Notes under the pieces: generated by a model | Databases searched by the model: none | Seen by the model: only the letters and a program-made list of their open reading frames with translations | Told to the model about the DNA's origin: nothing | NCBI RefSeq assembly: GCF_001941825.1 | Contig: NZ_CP019038.1 | Coordinates: forward strand, 6,758,001-6,822,000 | DNA from: Massilia putida | GTDB taxonomy: Bacteria > Pseudomonadota > Gammaproteobacteria > Burkholderiales > Burkholderiaceae_D | DNA length: 64,000 bases | Direction of reading: 5' to 3' | Program-made: the position numbers and the translations under genes | Shown: piece by piece, positions 60,381 to 64,000 of the stretch | Position numbering within the stretch: position 1 is the stretch's first letter | How the letters are laid out: each line of letters starts with the position of its first letter

Positions 60381-60947
60381 GGCACGCTCGCGGACTTGAC
60401 GAAGCCCCCCACACAGCATGCCGCATGGCCGGACGATCCCACCGGATGCCCCCGTCGAGCGATCTCTGCCAGCTTCTTGCGCTGTTCGACCTGCAGGCGA
60501 CTCCCGGTCCGCCTGGGCCGGCGGCATGATGCGCGACCGCAACGACGCCCCGGCAGCGCGAACTGTCGGCCATCCTGTCGCGTGCACCGTTACGGTAAGA
60601 CCCGGATATTCCGGGGGCGCCCTTTCCGACCACGGCGGGTTCCATAACGCCCGCAGGGAGCACATGGAGGCCGATCGACGCGCGACGGCGGGCCGTATTT
60701 CCGCCAACGTCATCATATTTTCCGTGACTGTCGTAGTGCCGAGCCTATTCTTAGCGATCGAAAAAGCTTGCCATGTGGAAATATTGAACGTACACTGCGC
60801 CAATAAGTTCTCTTGTGAAACATTTGATATCAAGAGATCAACCCGGCGGCAGGTGGCGTGATGGACCTGCCCAGATCGTCCGAATGGGTCGAGAACAATT
60901 CAGAATCACGCCCGTTTGCCTTCGTGTCGTTTTAGTGGAGAACCGTA
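60381..60947. other. 567 bases without a supported gene
   Basis: No coding frame is convincing. The last 170 bases probably contain the promoter of the repeat protein that follows. Confidence 0.45.
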
Positions 60948-62243
60948 ATGCCAACCGTAATCGCTCCTTCGCCTGTGCCAATGACGTTGGCGTCGACCGC
61001 CCCGGTACATACCACGTTCGTTCAGAATTCGACTGGCATTCCCTCGGGAGTAAGCCAACCTCAAGCGAAATTTTACGGAATCGACCCGAACCATATTTTC
61101 GCAATACCTTCGGCTCGCGCAAGCACGATGGTGGATGCCGTTACGATCAAGGGTTTCCAACCAGGTTCGGACTTCATCGGTTTGTACGACGATGAGGCCG
61201 TTTCCTTGAATGTGAAGTATGCTCAAGGGACCGGCGCACATTCGCACGACACCATTATCTCCCTCTCAACCGGCAAGGCGTTGGCGGTCTTGCTCAATGT
61301 CGACGCGTCGAAACTCAAACTGACGAATTTTGTCCAGTTAGGTCATGACCCGCTGGCGACCGTCCTGCCCCCGGCGGCACCGTTGCCGGCGGCACCGTTG
61401 CCGGCGGCGCCGACCGCCTCGGTAAAAAGTGCCGTGCCGTCGCTGGACGTCGCCATCAATACGCTGCAGAACTTGAACAGCATTCCGCACGGAAGCCACC
61501 TGGTCGATTGCCGGGCGCAAGCCCTGGTCCATGGCAACGACCTGAGTGACGTCTTCGTGTTCCAGTCGACTTACACCAGCAAGACGGTCGATGGCGCGAC
61601 CGAGATCACCAACTACCAGCATGGCGCGGACTTCATCGGCTTGGCCGGCGGCTTGAATTTCAGCGGCCTGAAGGTAGCCCAAGGTATCGGCGCCCACGTC
61701 CACGACACCGTGATTTCGCTCACGAACGGCAGCACGCTCGCCGTGCTGCTGAATGTCAACGCAGCGCAGATCAACGCCAAGGATTTTATTCAGCTCGGCG
61801 CTGACTCGGCAGCGGCGGCTACCGCGCACGTCGCGAGCGTGCCCGCGGCTTCGGCGGCCGTACCGAACTTCGTGACTCCGCCTACGATTGTCGGCCTCAA
61901 CACACTGCAGAACCTGAACAGCATTCCGCACGGAAGCCACCTGGTCGATTGCCGGGCACAAGCCCTGGTCCATGGCAACGATCTGAGTGACGTCTTCGCG
62001 TTCCAGTCGACTTACGCAAGCAAGACGGTCGATGGCGCGACCGAGATCACCAACTACCAGCACGGCGCGGACTTCATCGGCTTGGCCGGCGGTTTGAACT
62101 TCAGCAGCGTCAAGATTGCACAAGGAACGGGAGCCCATTCTCACGACACCGTGGTGTCGCTCACGAACGGCAGCACGCTCGCTGTTCTGGTCGGTGTCAA
62201 CGCATCGCAGATCGGCGCGCACGACTTTATTTCGCTCGGCTGA
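60948..62243 (+). CDS. Three-repeat RTX-like secreted protein
   Basis: The 431-residue protein is built of three related modules (about residues 40-130, 170-285 and 315-431). Each contains a hydrophobic/acidic core such as GADFIGLAGGLNFS, then VAQG..GAH.HDTVISLTNG and LAVLLNVNAAQINAKDFIQL. This pattern resembles the calcium-dependent beta-roll/T1SS C-terminal repeats. Modules 2 and 3 are nearly identical, also at DNA level. There is no Sec signal. Pro/Ala linkers separate the modules (APLPAAPLPAAP). GGAGA precedes the start. Confidence 0.75.
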   Translation: MPTVIAPSPVPMTLASTAPVHTTFVQNSTGIPSGVSQPQAKFYGIDPNHIFAIPSARASTMVDAVTIKGFQPGSDFIGLYDDEAVSLNVKYAQGTGAHSHDTIISLSTGKALAVLLNVDASKLKLTNFVQLGHDPLATVLPPAAPLPAAPLPAAPTASVKSAVPSLDVAINTLQNLNSIPHGSHLVDCRAQALVHGNDLSDVFVFQSTYTSKTVDGATEITNYQHGADFIGLAGGLNFSGLKVAQGIGAHVHDTVISLTNGSTLAVLLNVNAAQINAKDFIQLGADSAAAATAHVASVPAASAAVPNFVTPPTIVGLNTLQNLNSIPHGSHLVDCRAQALVHGNDLSDVFAFQSTYASKTVDGATEITNYQHGADFIGLAGGLNFSSVKIAQGTGAHSHDTVVSLTNGSTLAVLVGVNASQIGAHDFISLG

Positions 62244-62489
62244 AAATCCGGTACGGCTATCGTGGGGCCCGGACGGCGCGCTTGAAGCCGCGCCGTCGTG
62301 CAAGCGTACGTGGTCTTCAGCACGCAACTGACGTACTGACTGTCGAGGCGGACACTATGGTTTATTCAACCATCAGCCTGCTGTCGTCGGCCTCGTCATG
62401 CCGAGGGCGGATGTGGTGCAAACCTGCGGCCGGGCTAGAATGACGGCCTTTGCCCGGCATGCGTAACCGTCTGAGCCAGACTGACCGGT

Positions 62490-62940
62490 TCAAGGGCGGC
62501 ACTTCGAGCAGGAGATGATGACTCCCTGCGTGCGCGTACCGTCGTCGAACCAGAGATCCATCAATCCATCCGTGCCGGCGGTTGCGGCGTACATATCGCG
62601 CGTTGCCACGCCTTCCTCGACCGCCCGCAAGAACGATCCGCCAACTGGGGCAATCCCCTTAATGCCTCCCGTGCCATCGCTGCCCGCGATTGCAGCCGCG
62701 TTGGCGCAGGGGATCTTGAGATCTGCCGTCATTGCCTCCAGGCTCGGATAATACGAGGTCGCAGGCGTGCTCGTGAAACTCACCGCACCAGTGACGGGAT
62801 CGGTCACTGTCGTTTACGGCGCATCGACGCTGCCGAAGGTATAGCGATTGCCGACAAATAGAATCGAGATCGGATCGGCGGACGCCGCTGCGCTCCAAAA
62901 ATCCCGCGCACAGTGCCAGCAAGGTCAGGCGATGCCTCAT
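62490..62940 (-). pseudogene. Broken gene for a secreted SGNH/GDSL-like hydrolase
   Basis: A signal peptide start (MRHRLTLLALCAGFL) is followed one frame over by SAAASADPISILFVGNRYTF, like the block I motif of SGNH hydrolases (FVGNSYTFG). The frame then stops at TAA, but coding resumes (TDPVTGAVSFTS to LMDLWFDDGTRTQG). Frameshift, nonsense codon and an internal deletion show a dead gene. The family call is tentative. Confidence 0.5.
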
Positions 62941-63021
62941 CGTGTCTCCGTATGATGTTGTGATTGTTCGCTCATCATAGAAACACCGACCTTGCCCGTA
63001 AAATATCTGGAACTGCTGAAG

Positions 63022-64000
63022 TCAATACTTTTTGGATATCTCGTCGCTCATGGCCAGGCGATCGAGGCTGCCCTCCCAAGCCGCGACGACGACACAAGCC
63101 ACCCCATGGCCGATCACGTTGGTCAGAAGGCGGCATTTCATCGTGCGATCGATCGCGAACAGAATCGTCACCATTTCTGGCGGCACGACACGCAACAACG
63201 CCACGGTCGTCGCCAGCGTGGCTATCCCTGATCCGGCCACGCCGACCGCTCCTTTGCTACTGACAAAGGCCAAGCCAAGCATGAGCATGAGCTCGTGCCA
63301 ACCTGGCTGCACTTGGGCTGCCTGCATCAGGAAGACCAGGGCCAGGGCAATATAAAGGTAGGTGCCGGCTAAATTGAGCGAATACGAAAAGGGCAGCACG
63401 ATATCGGTCACGGCCCGCGGACAACCAAGATCTTCGAGCTTTTCACTCAGCGGGGCGAGCCCTGCCAGCGACGAGCTCGTGAAAAAGACGAGGTAGAGCA
63501 CTGCTCTCACGTGCGCGAGAAAGCGCAGCAAGGGCAGCCCCACGAGGCGAGCCGCACCGCCAAACACGATAAGGACGAACACCATGCTGGCGAAATTGAT
63601 AGCCGCAATGAACTTGAATAAGGGCCAGAGCGACCCCAGTCCATAGCGTCCGACCGCACTGGCCATGGCGCCGAACGCGGCAAGTGGTGCGAGCATCAGT
63701 ACAAGCTTGACAGCATTGAACAGTCGCGCGCGGCAGTTCTCCGCGAAGGCCAGCAGACCCGACTTTGGAACCCGTCCCAAGATGCCCCCAACCGGCAACG
63801 CCGCAGCGAGCAGGAACAGGTTATTGGCTTGCAGCGAGGGCAGGCGTTCGAGCCAATCGAATACGCCAGCGTGCGCGGCGCTGCCACTTGCCACGGTGGC
63901 TTCGGCATCGAAACCAAACGTTGCCCCGACACCGGGTTCGAGTGCCCAGCCTAGTCCCAGTCCAACCAGCATGGCCAGCACGGACATGACCGCGAAATAC
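63022..64000 (-). CDS. Dicarboxylate/amino acid:cation symporter (5' end outside window)
   Basis: The visible 326 residues belong to the DAACS (DctA/GltP) family. VLAMLVGLGLGWALEPGVG is followed by several helices, FFTSSSLAGLAPL (serine-rich hairpin), LPFSYSLNLAGTYLYIALAL (NLAGT, substrate motif) and the second hairpin SSKGAVGVAGSG; IDRTMKCRLLTNVIGHGVAC is the substrate-contacting final helix. The family takes up C4-dicarboxylates or glutamate with H+ or Na+. The frame is open to the right edge, so the true start lies beyond 64000. Confidence 0.9.
   Translation of the reverse strand, partial: YFAVMSVLAMLVGLGLGWALEPGVGATFGFDAEATVASGSAAHAGVFDWLERLPSLQANNLFLLAAALPVGGILGRVPKSGLLAFAENCRARLFNAVKLVLMLAPLAAFGAMASAVGRYGLGSLWPLFKFIAAINFASMVFVLIVFGGAARLVGLPLLRFLAHVRAVLYLVFFTSSSLAGLAPLSEKLEDLGCPRAVTDIVLPFSYSLNLAGTYLYIALALVFLMQAAQVQPGWHELMLMLGLAFVSSKGAVGVAGSGIATLATTVALLRVVPPEMVTILFAIDRTMKCRLLTNVIGHGVACVVVAAWEGSLDRLAMSDEISKKY

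Overview
The window is high-GC DNA from a Gram-negative bacterium, most likely a betaproteobacterium of the Oxalobacteraceae (Massilia/Telluria-like). This is inferred from codon use, from protein families (DUF4214 plus parallel beta-helix lipoproteins, LABN/GT2/GT39 lipid modification genes, a DmeR/DmeF pair, a yybP-ykoY-controlled exchanger) and from gene texture. No rRNA, tRNA, CRISPR array or replication origin was seen.

Bases 1-15.5 kb are ordinary chromosome. In order they hold a GT2/GT39/PAP2/LABN envelope-lipid operon, a LysE exporter, an aspartoacylase-like hydrolase, an acyltransferase, an azoR-pirin operon with a divergent LysR regulator, phosphatidylserine decarboxylase, two transporters, HD and RNase H proteins, and small secreted proteins.

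Bases 15.7-37.1 kb are the most interesting part. A long + strand run of overlapping genes starts after a divergent penicillin-binding-protein-like transpeptidase: an HTH protein with an apparent frameshift, two unknown proteins, a protein with tandem Lon-protease-like modules, a zinc-ribbon/SPFH-like/coiled-coil protein, and a Ser/Thr kinase fused to a formylglycine-generating-enzyme-like domain. Facing them on the - strand are an FHA protein and a PP2C phosphatase, and then a four-gene operon: a second kinase, a SEDS (FtsW/RodA) protein with a large extracytoplasmic N-terminal region, an FHA-like protein and an SH3 protein. Transpeptidase, SEDS protein, two Hanks kinases, PP2C and FHA proteins together recall the actinobacterial pknA/pknB/pstP/rodA/pbpA/fha locus, but here in a Gram-negative with extra parts. 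I infer a phosphorylation-controlled cell-wall synthesis or envelope-stress module.

Bases 37.2-48.1 kb hold envelope proteins, a metallophosphoesterase, an M28 peptidase and a triplet of parallel beta-helix proteins. Copies 1 and 3 of the triplet are a nearly perfect 1215-bp direct repeat flanking a longer lipoprotein paralogue. An SRAP protein and a second acyltransferase follow.

Bases 48.2-64 kb look like an accessory, partly decayed region: lower or uneven GC, long gene-free stretches, remnants of IS5, IS110, IS66 and IS6 family elements, a broken PIN toxin gene and a broken secreted hydrolase gene. The live genes are biased to metal homeostasis (dmeR/DUF1289/dmeF; a CaCA exchanger behind a yybP-ykoY Mn2+ riboswitch; an atypical NRAMP), with an ArsR-SRPBCC pair, a CelD-like acetyltransferase, a DUF535 protein, a three-repeat RTX-like protein and, off the right edge, a dicarboxylate/amino acid symporter.
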